Shown one piece after another: positions 34,695-45,290 of a DNA stretch of 64,000 bases; position 1 is the stretch's first letter; every line of letters starts with the position of its first letter. Source of the stretch: Candidatus Altimarinota bacterium (lineage in GTDB: Bacteria > Patescibacteriota > Gracilibacteria > BD1-5 > UBA2023); NCBI GenBank assembly GCA_028689205.1, contig JAQTWP010000002.1, positions 203,718-267,717 on the forward strand, read 5' to 3'. The position numbers and the translations under genes are program-made. The notes under the pieces were generated by a model. The model had not been told where the DNA came from. It did no database searches and saw only the letters and a list, made by a program, of their open reading frames with translations.

Positions 34695-35678
34695 TTAAAA
34701 ATATTTATCACAATTAAAACAATTATCACAATCCCAAATACATTTTTTTATATCCTCAAAAAAATTAAACTTTGTTAATTTATCATTATCTATATAATTA
34801 ACAATATTTTCATGATGCCAAACACAACTAGGTATAATATCAAATAGATTTCAATGGTAATATCATTGTACATATGCTAATAACATTAATTCCACTTCTT
34901 TTATGGGATTATCTCTTGTAGTAAGTTTAAATACATCAGTCAATCATTCATAATAATGTAAATCTTCGGGTCTTACAAATGGAACTCTAAATACCATTCT
35001 TTTGTTTTCAGCCAACAAGGGAAGACACGAATATTTTTCAAGTAAATTATAATTTCATTTTGAATTATTCCTGACATTATTTTCAACTCAATGTGAAATA
35101 ATATTAAAATGAGTATTTCTGAAAGGACAATTTCTAAAACATCATTCATTTAATAATATTTGAATAGGTAATCATGTTCTTACTTTTATTTCTTTAATTA
35201 AGTCTAAATCTCTATTTATATCTCTATCAATAGTTAAAACATCAATTCATATTTTTTTCATATATAATGCTTGTTCAACAGTTTTCACATAACAATTTAC
35301 TGAAGAATATATTTTTAATTCAGGTATAGATTTTTTTATAAATTTTACATAAAGTAAATTAGTTAAAGATATTGAATTTAATCAAATTTTTCTTAATTTC
35401 TTTATATATGATATTAATTCTAATAGATGATATTTATCTCAAGTTTTCTCTCATTCACAAGTTGCATTTATAACCAAAATATTTTCTATTCAGGATTCCT
35501 TACATATTTTTATAAGATTGAATATTTTCTTTTCATAATAATTATCCTGTTCTAAATCTCTTCAAGAATTTCATAAACTTAAAGGCAATGCAAAATAAAC
35601 AGATTCAATGTTATCTTTGTATTTCATTAATAAATCTGAAAAATCGTTAGTCTGATTATATCAAATTGAAAATTTCAT
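34695..35678 (-). CDS. U32-like (UbiU/UbiV-type) Fe-S protein, copy 3
   Basis: 327 residues, TIM-barrel style: GIENILVINATCEGEK, GLNSISLTNLLYVKFIKKSI, PELKIYSSVNCYVKTVEQAL and GIDVLTIDRDINRDLDLIKE follow the U32 peptidase-family pattern, then LLNEGCFRNCPFRNTHFN gives a CxxxCP(F)xxxH metal-like motif and the tail CIWDCDNCFNCDKYF adds four Cys. In UbiU/UbiV-type members such Cys hold [4Fe-4S] and support hydroxylation or RNA/cofactor modification. First of three tandem paralogs (read 37664 to 34695). Confidence 0.65.
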
Positions 35679-35699
35679 ATTTATATATAGGTTAAATTT

Positions 35700-36674
35700 T
35701 TAAAAAAATTTATCACAGTTTGTACAAGTATCACAATCTTTTGGGCATTTAAGCATATCTTCAAAAAAGCCTAATTTTCATAATTTTTTGTTGTCAATAT
35801 ACTTAATTTTATTATTAGATATATCTGAAAATGCCACCTCCAATATATCTAATATATTTCAATCATAGTTCTCACTTATATAAATATTTAAAAGCTTATC
35901 AATAAAATGTGTTTCTCTATCTCTTGTAGATATTTTAAGGTAATCTACGAATTCATAATTTTTTAAATCCTCTGGCCTAATAAATGGTACTCTAAAAAAT
36001 TTTCTTCTATTGTATCTAAATATCTTTCAGCATGCTCATTTTTCCCATATTCTTCAATCTGGTTCACAAAAATGAGTAGCCAAATTAGCATGTTGTTTAT
36101 CAAAAGGGCACATTGACATACAAGAATTATTTATCAAAATTTTGATTTTCAGTTTTGATTTTTCTTTTATTTTTCTGATTAAAGAAACATTATAATTTAT
36201 ATTTGAATCTATTGTTAAAATATCAACTCATATATTTTTTAATATTAAAGATTCTTCAACTGATTCAACTCAAAAAGCATTTAATGAATTACAAATAATT
36301 ATATTTGGAAATTCATATTTAAATCTATTTACAATAGATAAATCTGTTAATGTTACCGTGGTTAATCAATAGCTATATAAAGGTTTTACTAATTTTATAA
36401 TTTTATCAATAAAATCTTTATTTCAAGTATTCTCTCAATCACAGACAGAATTTAATAATAAATCTGTTTCTATTCAATAAGATTTACAAATTATTATTAA
36501 TTTAATTACTTTATCATAATATTCTTTTAATGTCTTTGTCCTTTCTGTTATTGATCTTCATGATCAAGTTATATGATGAAACATAGGAAAATATATAGTT
36601 GATATATTATTCCTATATTTTTTGACTAGTTCAAAAAAATCATTTTCTTCATTATATCAAATAGAAAATTTCAT
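35700..36674 (-). CDS. U32-like Fe-S protein, copy 2
   Basis: 324 residues, about half identical by eye to the copies on each side. Barrel motifs GIETDLLLNSVCDGENTGN, GLTTVTLTDLSIVNRFKYEF, NAFGVESVEESL; central LINNSCMSMCPFDKQHANLA; tail CPKDCDTCTNCDKFF. Cys positions conserved among all three copies: the CxxxCPF pair and the CxxxCxxCxxC tail. Likely result of tandem duplication with conserved function. Confidence 0.65.
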
Positions 36675-36695
36675 ATATATTTATTTAATTCTAAA

Positions 36696-37664
36696 TTAAA
36701 AATATTTATCACATTTAGTGCAAGTATCACAATCTTTTGGACATTTAAGCATGTCTTCAAAAAAGCCTAATTTTCATAATTTTTTATTATCTATATACTT
36801 AATAGATGTTACTTCTGAAAAATCAAATTCTAATAAATCCAATAAATTACCTTCAAAATCTTGTTTTATATAAATACTTAAAAGCTTATCAATATAATCA
36901 GTATTATTATCTCTTGTATTTAATTTTAGATAATCAATAAAATCATAATTTTTTAAATCCTCTGGTCTAATAAACGGAACTCTAAAAAATTTTCTTCTAT
37001 TTTTATTATATATCTGTCAACAAGTAGACTTAATCCATTCATTTGACTCTGGCTCTACTAAATGAGCCAACATATTTGCATGTTGTCTATCAAAAGGACA
37101 GTTTGAGATACATGATTCATTAATAAGTATCTTCATTTTTAATTTAGTTTTTTCTTTTATACTTTTTAAAAGTTTTAAATCATAATTAATACTTGGATCT
37201 ACTATTAGTATATTAACTCATAAATTCTTCAAATCTATTGCCTCTTCTAATTTCCTTATTCATCATAAATTTAAAGAATTAGCTATATTTAATCAAGGAA
37301 ATTCATTTTTTATTAAATCAATATACCATAAATTTGTTAATGTGATAGTAGTAAGTCAACACCTTTGTAACGGTTTAATATGATTAATAATATTTTTCCG
37401 ATATAAATCATTACATGTATTAATGCCATCACATGCAGAATTTAATATTAAATCCGTTTCTATTCAATATTTTTTACATAAACATATTAGTGTCATAACT
37501 TTATTATAGTATTCTCTTATAGTCTTAGTTCTATCAAGTATTGTTCTTCCTGAATAAGCAACTTTATAAAACATTGGGAAATATATTGTTGAAATATTAT
37601 CCTTATACTTGTTTACCAAAGAAAGAAAATCTAATTCCTCATTGTATCAAATAGAAAATTTCAT
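36696..37664 (-). CDS. U32-like Fe-S protein, copy 1
   Basis: 322 residues. GIETDLILNSACDGINTC, GLTTITLTNLWYIDLIKNEF, ILINESCISNCPFDRQHAN, tail CPKDCDTCTKCDKYF. Nearly the same as copy 2; all begin MKFSIGYN. Probably binds Fe-S clusters and an as yet unknown substrate together with its paralogs. Gap of about 20 bases to each neighbour. Confidence 0.65.
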
Positions 37665-37695
37665 TTTATGTGTAACTTAATAAGTAATATTTATT

Positions 37696-38628
37696 TTAAA
37701 TTAATATTTTTCAATTATCCCTATCTTCAGGGCTCATTTTATTTACCATGCATCAGTACTGACATGTTTTACCATAATAATTACAGTCTTTACATATATT
37801 CGGAATAGTTTGTCTGAGATTCTTTATATAAGGGGCAAATTTTTTAATATATTCGGGAATATTATTGTCTAGTAAATAACTTATGCTTGTCGTAAATGGT
37901 AAAGCTCAGCAAGGTAATATTGTTTCTCAATCAGGATTTATTATCGTTTCGGTTTCACCTTGAGGTAAAGGAGTATCGCACATACCAGATAAAAATGTAT
38001 TATATTTTAAATATATAAACTGTTCTTGTGAGAACATACAAATTGGATGTGGTCATGCTGATATAACTCTGATGCCTTTTTCTTCTTTTAGGTATCTAGC
38101 TAATTCATAATAATAATTTCAAATATCTTTGGAAGGTTTTTGATCATAAATAAACTCCAGTAAGGTAGTTAATTTAAATTTAGATAATACTCTTTTTACT
38201 AATTCTAAATCATACTTTCAAATATCGTGAACATTATATGTTAAAGTTACTCTAGAATTCCTTCGATAAAAATCTATATTTCTTATAATATCGGCATTTT
38301 TAGTAAAAAATAATACATTTGTATGTATCGATACTTTGTCTGGTATTTCTGTTAATCTCTTTATGGCATTGGTATCTATGTTGGTTATAAGACCTATTTC
38401 CTTAGCAAACTTTATTGCTTCATTTATATATTTCCATAAAGTAGACTCTCATCATATAAATGAGATATTTTTAGTTCCGTTAGCTTTTAATTTCAGGGCT
38501 ATTTCTTTAAATCTTTCAAATGATAATTCTATTCATTTATACACATTTTTATATTTTCTCGCATAACAGTAAGTACAATTTGCATTGCATTCATATGTTC
38601 ATACAAAAGCGACTTCATTGAAGTTCAT
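37696..38628 (-). CDS. Radical SAM/SPASM protein 5
   Basis: 310 residues. TYECNANCTYC at 14/18/21, SFIGGESTLWKYINEAI (GGE kept), NIDTNAIKRL. C-terminal MCDTPLPQGETETIINPDGE then LPCGALPF and CKDCNYYGKTCQYGCMVNKM: a full SPASM domain with the hydrophobic INPDG strand and Cys array. A convincing peptide-type maturase. Gap of 11 bases to the next gene upstream. Confidence 0.88.
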
Positions 38629-38639
38629 GATATTTAATT

Positions 38640-39518
38640 TTATATATTAATATTAGTCCTATAATTATAATAACTGCAATTAATACAACTATTATAAGAT
38701 AATTTAGAAATAAAAAGATTATTATTTAATTTATTTACATTTCACAGAAAGAAATTTTTATCAAACCTTTTTAATCAACATTTATAAATATCTCAATTGT
38801 AATCAAAAAATAAATATTTTCAAATAAAAGCCTCACATCTTTCTCAACCAAATCTCTTATTTATAAACTTATTCAAGATATCAAAATTAAAAATTTGTCT
38901 ATATTCACTATCCATTAATAATCATCCCCAATTATGAGGAATAGAATAAATAAATTCTTTTCAGAATAACTTAGAAAAGTTTTTATAAATATTAACATTA
39001 CCAATGTTAATATTGTTTAATAAGAATTCAAATGAAAAATTTATTCATTTTTTATGACTATATTTTATTAAATTCAATAAAGAATCAAGATCCCCTCATC
39101 AAGTAATATCATGATATGTATTTTTATTCAATGAAAAAATAGAAAATGTTAATCCAATATTAAAATTTTTAAGTTTATATTCAAGTATTTTATCAATATC
39201 ATAATTCTTTACAGATTGTCACTTAGTCATTATATATATTTTTATTTTTGGTATATGTTTAAATATATGATCAATAAATTTATATAAATCTTTATGCAAG
39301 AATACATCTCATAATCAAGATAATACTATTTCAGTATATCACTTATTTTTTATAATTTCTACTATGGATTTCAGTATATCGAAAGTTAAAAATCAGAAAT
39401 ATTTACATTCTTTTCTGATACATCAAATACAATTAAGTCAACAATGATTTGTTAATTCTATTTCACATCAATTAACAACAGCACTACATTCAAATTTTTG
39501 TATATCATTTTCTATCAT
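38640..39518 (-). CDS. Radical SAM/SPASM-like protein 4 with altered GGE region
   Basis: 292 residues. Start MIENDIQKFECSAVVNGCEI; LTNHCGLNCIGC at 26/30/33 (CxxxCxxC); SGLGDVFLHKDLYKFI replaces GGEP; barrel KIYIMTKGQS. C-terminal RCEAFIGKYLFFDYNGDIYK then CGLKRF, and CINCSYYNYR: the FFDYNGDIYKCG strand is SPASM-like. Overlaps the upstream gene's TAG stop by a few bases. Confidence 0.75.
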
Positions 39519-40399
39519 CAATTTAATATATTATCTATAATACTATTTTCTGACAAAACACCTTGACTTTTTGGAATTAGAAAAATTAGCTTCAGTAAAT
39601 CTTCTATATTATAAAGTTTGAGTAATTTTTCTAAATCAATCTCTTTATCAAGAAGTGAAAACAATGTCGTTTTTTTATTAATTTCTTCTTTTAATGCCAG
39701 ATTAATATTTTTATATTGTTTCTGTAACCAGAGCAATGAATCTAAATCAGAGTAAAAATATAAATCTGTATCAAGTATAAATTGTTTATCTATAGAAACT
39801 CAATTAAAATATTTAAAAAAAATTATATTCATATCATCTGAGTTAGATTTTATGTATTTATAAATATTTCACAGCTTATACAAGCTACTAGTGGACCACT
39901 TCTTTGTTGAAAACACTGGCATAAATGAGATATTTTTAAATCAATGCATTTTTATATCTTCAAAAACCTGTATGGAATTATCTAAATAGTCAGGATCATT
40001 TATAAAATTTATTTTTATATCATTTTTATAATGAGATAAAAAAGATAGATCGATATCTGCTCATTTTTTTACATTATCTACAGAAAGATATATGCTGACT
40101 TTGTTTTTAATCAAATATAAAATTTTTGTTTTGTTTAATAAAATTCAATTAGTTCAAATAGAATATTTATTTACATATGATTTTGAATTTTCTAGAAAGT
40201 ATTTTAATTTATCAAATTCAAGCAATGGTTCTCAACCAAAAAAATTAATTGTATAGTTAGCTTTATTATTCTTTAAAAATTCTATGAACTTATCAAGATT
40301 AGAATAAGAAAATGATTTATGACTAAAATCAAGATCACAGTATTGACACCTCTTGTTACATCAATTCGTTATTATTAATTCTATATATATATTATGCAT
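39512..40399 (-). CDS. Radical SAM protein 3, paralog of the gene at 31242
   Basis: 295 residues ending ILNGG under UGA=Gly, with the real stop TAG at 39512-39514. TNGCNKRCQYC at 14/18/21, NFFGGEPLLEFDKLKYFL, SIGTNGILL. No C-terminal Cys cluster. Under the standard code this gene would end at the first of two consecutive UGA codons, which is one of the clean local examples that UGA is sense here. Stop overlaps the downstream start. Confidence 0.8.
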
Positions 40400-40420
40400 T
40401 ATGGGGTATACAATTAATAC

Positions 40421-41269
40421 TTATTTATTAAAATCATTAACCATATAATCAAAAAATCAATTACACTCTTTATTAGTATAAAAATAAAGATAAACCATTC
40501 AAATTAAATGATTTTCATTTATTTCATTTTTATCATCAAACTTTTTAAAAATTGATTCAAATATTTCTTTTTTATCATCAAACTTTTTTCAGTTTAAAAT
40601 TAAAATTAAAGAATATTTTTCAAGAGAATAAGCTAAATTAGCACTATTTATTCACATCAAAGAAATTACTTCCCTATATGAACTGGTATTAGCAATTTTT
40701 AAATGGAGTTCTGAAAAATTATTAGAAAAAAGATTATTTAATTCAGCTTTCAAATTATTTAGTTCTTGTCATGTAATACCACTATATTCTGATCATAGTA
40801 TATATTCATCTTTTAAACTAAAGCTACTTGAATTTTCTAAAATTTTTCATCAGTCATAATAGTTTTTACCTCAAGTTATAATATTGCACCTTCATTTTAA
40901 AAACATAATAGCATCCATATTTATTGATAAGTTATTAAATTCTCTAGTTATTTTAGTTAAATCTGATTTTTTTAAATTATATTTTTCTAAATATTCAGTT
41001 TCTAAATTAGATAAATACCTCTTTTCTAATTTAATATTATCGATTTCAGCTAAATCAAATTTCTTTTTTTCTAATTCAATAATCTTTTCTTTCGAAAAAA
41101 AAGATTGTTTATTTTTTTGTAGGGATGAATTTTTAATATTTTTCTCATTTTCTTGTATATTTTTCTCATTTTCTTGTATATTTTTCTCATTTTCTTGTAT
41201 ATTTTTTGATGAAAAAAATGAACAAGATGTCAAAAATATAAGAAATATAATGCTAAATAATTTTTTCAT
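40421..41269 (-). CDS. Lipoprotein with NIQENEK heptad repeats
   Basis: 282 residues. MKKLFSIIFLIFLTSCSFFS is a lipoprotein signal with lipobox LTSC (Cys16 lipidated). Next come three exact heptads NIQENEK (about residues 23-44), giving a coiled-coil stalk, then a helical domain rich in Lys/Glu/Asn. Possibly presents or anchors product at the membrane surface. The only clearly exported protein in the operon. Stop TAA 40421. Confidence 0.75.
41140..41204. repeat. Three 21-bp tandem repeats inside the lipoprotein gene
   Basis: Period-21 repeat TTTCTCATTTTCTTGTATAT present three times on the + strand; encodes the three identical NIQENEK heptads on the reverse strand. Identity at DNA level points to recent expansion. 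Confidence 0.8.
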
Positions 41270-42074
41270 AGTTAAATTTTTTTATTATGTATATAAAATT
41301 ATTGTAATAATCTTCTATATAATTTCTATTCTTCTCTTTAATATCTGATATAATAAGATTCATGATATCATCAACTATGATTCTTTTTATATTTTTATAG
41401 TAAACTTCTCATTTACTATTAATGCAAAATATTTGTCATTTTCATTCTTCATATCTAAAAATAACTTTCTCTCAATTAATTAAGAACAACTCAATTATAT
41501 ATTCTATATTTTTTATATTCCTGTCTATGAATTTATAATTTATATTTATTTTATTTTCAGGTAATCATAAGAGATTGTTCAGTACATAATGTGTATCAAC
41601 AATGAGTGATTCTTTTTTATATTTTTGTTTCAATAAATTATCCTTATTTTGTAAAATCAAACATTTCGCATAATGTATTTTATCAAGGTTATTCTTAACA
41701 AAAAAATTAAAAAAATCTAATTTGGATTCCATTAACATAAGAAAAAGTCTTTCATTACTTAAATATTTATTTAATAAATAAGAATTAAATGTTAGTGGCA
41801 AATCTGATAATATATCATAGTTGTAATTTTCAGAATATTCAAATAATTCTTCATATATATCAATTGGATATACCGACAAAACAAGTAAATCAATATTATT
41901 ATCCAGTACGTTTTTATAATTTGTAACAACATTTATTCAGAATTCTCTTTCAATATTTTCTTTTGTTTCAATCGTTCTACATACTCATACGACTTCATAA
42001 TTATTTTTCAAAAAATATTTTAAATATTGTCTTCCTTGAAATCATAATCAAAAAATACAAATTTTTTTATTCAT
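41253..42074 (-). CDS. Gfo/Idh/MocA-like NAD(P)-binding oxidoreductase
   Basis: 273 residues. MNKKICIFGLGFQGRQYLKY is a Rossmann GxGxxG nucleotide site; VVGVCRTIETKENIEREFGI and DLLVLSVYPIDIYEELFEYS follow the Gfo/Idh/MocA N-terminal pattern. The C-terminal domain is less conserved. In RiPP and NRPS clusters such enzymes reduce azolines or imines; here the substrate is unknown. Its stop overlaps the lipoprotein start by 17 bases and its start overlaps the upstream radical SAM stop. Confidence 0.65.
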
Positions 42075-43002
42075 ATATCGGTTTTAAAGTAAAATTCTCA
42101 TAAACGTCCTTATAATCCTTAGTAATGCCTTTGCAAATATTATTCAACTTACAATCAGCACATTCATCTAGTTTTGTTTTATTAAAATCATCCAGGAACT
42201 CATCGTATTTTTCATTAACAGTTATAGAATCTCTTATTATAAATATTCTATCTAAAATATTTTTCCAATATTTTCTATTAATTAAACAAAAGGGAATATT
42301 TTCTATAACAATTTTTTTATTATAATAATTTCAAAGTATTAAAGATTTTATAATATATGGAATAACTACTTGATATTCTGGAATAATTTCTTTTTTTTCT
42401 TTGATACTAAAATTTCATAACGAATAAGCAATTACCAATTGTAACCTTGTAAAATTAAATTTTGATAAAAAAGCAATTATACTAGTTAAACTTTGGTAAT
42501 TAAAAGTACATACTACAGTATTTATATCAAAAATAAAATTATTATTAATTTTCTTAAGTGCTTCAAAATTTATAAGAGCTTTTTTAATTATATCAAAACT
42601 TCATAATTTTCATGTAATATTATCATGAATGTTATTATATCAATGAATAGATATTGTAACTCAACTCAATCATTTATTATATAAATCTTTAAGGTAATCA
42701 AAATTTATAAATCAAAATCAATTTGTATGAACTCTTATATGTATAAATCAAAGTTTTTTAGAATATTCTATATAATAAGATAAATTAATATCCAAAGTTG
42801 GCTCTCATCAAGAAAATATAATAAATCTTTTTCAATTATTATATCAGTCTTCAAGCAATTTTATAATTTCTTTTTTCTCTATATTTTTTGTATATTCTTT
42901 TCTTAAATTTTTTTGATAGCAAAAAAAACATTTTAAATTACATGTATATCACAAAAAAATCTCTAATCACTTTAAATTTTTTATATCTTCTTGTATAAGC
43001 AT
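42067..43002 (-). CDS. Radical SAM protein 2, next to the precursor (HxsC-position)
   Basis: 311 residues. GYTCNLKCFFC at 21/25/28, IFSGGEPTLDINLSYY, VHTNGFGFINF, TISIHGYNNIHDNITGKLGS, C-terminal DECADCKLNNICKG. In position it is immediately downstream of hxsA, where hxsC would sit, but similarity to HxsC specifically is not obvious, so I do not assign the name. Gap to hxsA stop is 13 bases. Confidence 0.85.
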
Positions 43003-43015
43003 AATTTTTAATTTT

Positions 43016-43453
43016 TTACCATCTACTACCGTGAGAACCGTGAGAACCGTGAGAACCGTGAGAACTATGTCATAATGTAGCATTACCCGCTAGTGTTGAC
43101 GCTCAGCTAAAATGTCAATTAACTATTCAACTTGCATGAGTTGGTACAATAGTTCATTTTACTCCGCAAAGTCATAAGTTTGGTAATGAAGAAGTTTCTG
43201 ATGTTCATGCTCAATCATCAGTTATATCATCTGGAGTGGGTGAGTATATTGGGTCGGCAAGATTAGCAGCCGTACAAGTATTTCAGTGTGGTGATGCAAA
43301 AATTTCATTAATTCATCCCAATAATAAACCTCAAGCAGCTAAGCCTAATGCATCTTTTTTACTTATTTTACCACTTTCATCTGTAAGAAATCATTTGATT
43401 TTCTTACTTAATTTTGGAAAAAATTTCTTTTTTTCTAGAGACATAAAAGACAT
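43016..43453 (-). CDS. hxsA: His-Xaa-Ser repeat precursor peptide (HxsA-like)
   Basis: 145 residues. Leader MSFMSLEKKKFFPKLSKKIK, then GKISKKDALGLAAGGLLLGG, a Gly-rich hydrophobic segment, then a Gly/Ser/Thr-rich region and a C-terminal core: H106-A-S, H114-F-S, then HSSHGSHGSHGSHGS (129-143) and RW. Seven His-Xaa-Ser units in total, the hallmark of HxsA, the ribosomally made substrate of HxsB/HxsC radical SAM enzymes. All four Gly of the HGS repeats are GGT, while elsewhere UGA dominates. Two in-frame ATG (43453 or 43444); the first is used here. Flanked by hxsB upstream and a radical SAM gene downstream. Confidence 0.88.
43029..43064. repeat. Four 9-bp repeats coding HGS units
   Basis: Perfect tandem CCGTGAGAA on the + strand (TTCTCACGG on the reverse), four units, encoding the repeated Ser-His-Gly. 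Expansion or contraction by slippage would change core length in 3-residue steps. Confidence 0.85.
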
Positions 43454-43505
43454 TTATATTAATAAAATTATCTGAATAATACCACTTCCTTAATAAAAAT
43501 CAAAT

Positions 43506-44999
43506 TTATTTACATATAGTGATATCATCTTTTCAAAGCCATTTGTTAAATAAATTCAAGTTTTCAGTATTTCTTAGTTTATCAAAAAGGTAATTAAGTA
43601 TAATATTTTCTAGTTTATTTCTATTGTCTTTTGAATAATTAGAATATATATTTCATAATATTTTATAATTATATATAGGACATATTCATATATAAGGCTT
43701 GTAAACACTTTCATTATATCAAGGTAATCAATCAATTGTAGAAGATTGTACCATTGTTTTCGTTAATTCTGAATTAATTATATTTTCATATACTTCCTCT
43801 GGATTCTCTGAAACTTCTCAAGCTAAAAAATCATTAATTCACATTCTAGACATCATCCTTCATTCATCACACGTGTAAACATTTCAATCATAATTATATG
43901 CCAATTGACCTATACATGCTCAACAAGGACTTCTTTCGTCTAGATAATTAGGATCTTTTTGGTTAAGGATTTTAGCTAAATATATAGATGATAATTGTTC
44001 TCTAAAATTAACTCATCTACTATTTAGATCTAAAATATAATCCAGAGAATTCCTATAGAATTCTCAAAATTCTTCTGGAGAATACGAAAGTTTATTTAAA
44101 TCAGATTGAGCAAATCAATATGGATTAAGAGATCTTAAGAAAATTCAGTCTAATCAAAGAGCAATATAAGTATCAATTATTTCTTTATATTTTGGAAGAG
44201 CATTTTTTGTAACAGTAAGCAGTGCTCATATTTTATTAAATTCTCAAACCGTATTTTTTATTCATCTTTTTTCATATTCTTCATTAATTTTTCTTATCCA
44301 ATAAGTAACTTTTTCAAATGAATTTCAATTTTTGAAAATTCTATTTTCATTATGGAGTAATTCGTCTCAATCAAGTGAAGTGCTTATATTTATTCCATTA
44401 TTTATAATATAGTCTAATTTTTCCTCATCCATTAATGTTAAATTTGTAACCAAGGCGAACCTAATATTTTTTGCAAGGTGTAAAGCTTTGATTTTTCATT
44501 CCTCAACTACATATTTAAATACATCCCAATTAAGCAAAGGTTCTCATCATTGGAATTCAATAATTATATCTTCAGATGATGTATAAAATATTGTATCTAA
44601 TACTTTTTTTGCGGTTTCTAGTGTCATATCTAATCATTTTGCTTCCTTATTACCTGCTGAAGCGTGACAATAAAGACATTTATGATTACATCTGATAGTT
44701 GTTACTAAAATATGAAGAGATGGTCAATAAGCTAGAAAATGATTTTTTGTAGCATATTTAATAGCCATTTCATTGGTATATTTTTCATTTTTTATAAATC
44801 ATTTACTTTCTAGATCAGTGAATTTATCTCAAGAATTAATTTTTCATGAAATGAAATCTCAAAATTCTTGAGAAGTTAAAAAAGAATATTCTCAAATATC
44901 ATTGGTGATAAGATAATTATCTTTATCGAATTTTTTAAATCTGAAAAATCAGATTTTATCACTTTTTAGTTTTTTAATTTTATTTAAATCAAGTGTCAT
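43506..44999 (-). CDS. hxsB: His-Xaa-Ser system radical SAM maturase HxsB
   Basis: 497 residues. N-terminal FFRFKKFDKDNYLITNDIGE and YSFLTSQEFGDFISGKINSG is the HxsB-specific leader-binding region; GPSLHILVTTIRCNHKCLYC gives Cys104/108/111; IIIEFQGGEPLLNWDVFKYV; FALVTNLTLMDEEKLDYII; ISTSLDGDELLHNENRIF; the C-terminal SPCGACIGQLAYNYDGNVYT then CDEGRMMSRMG is the SPASM domain. Length and all motifs match HxsB, which is taken to modify the HxS repeat of HxsA. 52 bases upstream of hxsA. Best-assigned member of the cluster. Confidence 0.93.
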
Positions 45000-45080
45000 A
45001 TTTTTTAATTAATTTCTTAAGAAATAACATTAATATTATAAAGGCTTAGTTTTAAAATAATGAGAAAAAACTAGTTTCAT

Positions 45081-45290
45081 TTAAATTGTTTCGTTTTGAA
45101 TTCACAAAGTATAATTCATTAATTCGTTGAAAATCTCTTCAATTTCTTCTGTAGAATTTCAGAATATAGTTAAAACAGATTTTGAATATTTAATATCAAA
45201 TCACTCAAAGTCTTTAATAGCTATTTTTAACATAGCTTCGTCATATATACTATTCTCAAGCTTGAAATCTTTTTTTTGCATCTTTGACAT
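45081..45290 (-). CDS. hxsD: HxsD-like small protein (short)
   Basis: 69 residues (start ATG 45288-45290; an internal ATG at 45281 would give 66). FKLENSIYDEAMLKIAIKDF and EEIEEIFNELMNYTLGIQNE follow the HxsD plan: IYSxEAxxxA... then FxNELxDxxxR. Shorter than typical HxsD. Overlaps the end of the upstream HxsD-like gene by about 40 bases. Probably a partner for HxsB or for the leader. There is a second HxsD-like gene next to it, which is unusual. Confidence 0.6.

Noticed and set aside
43029-43064. CRISPR-like short tandem repeats
   Set aside because: Only four 9-bp units with no spacers; they encode the HGS repeat of HxsA.
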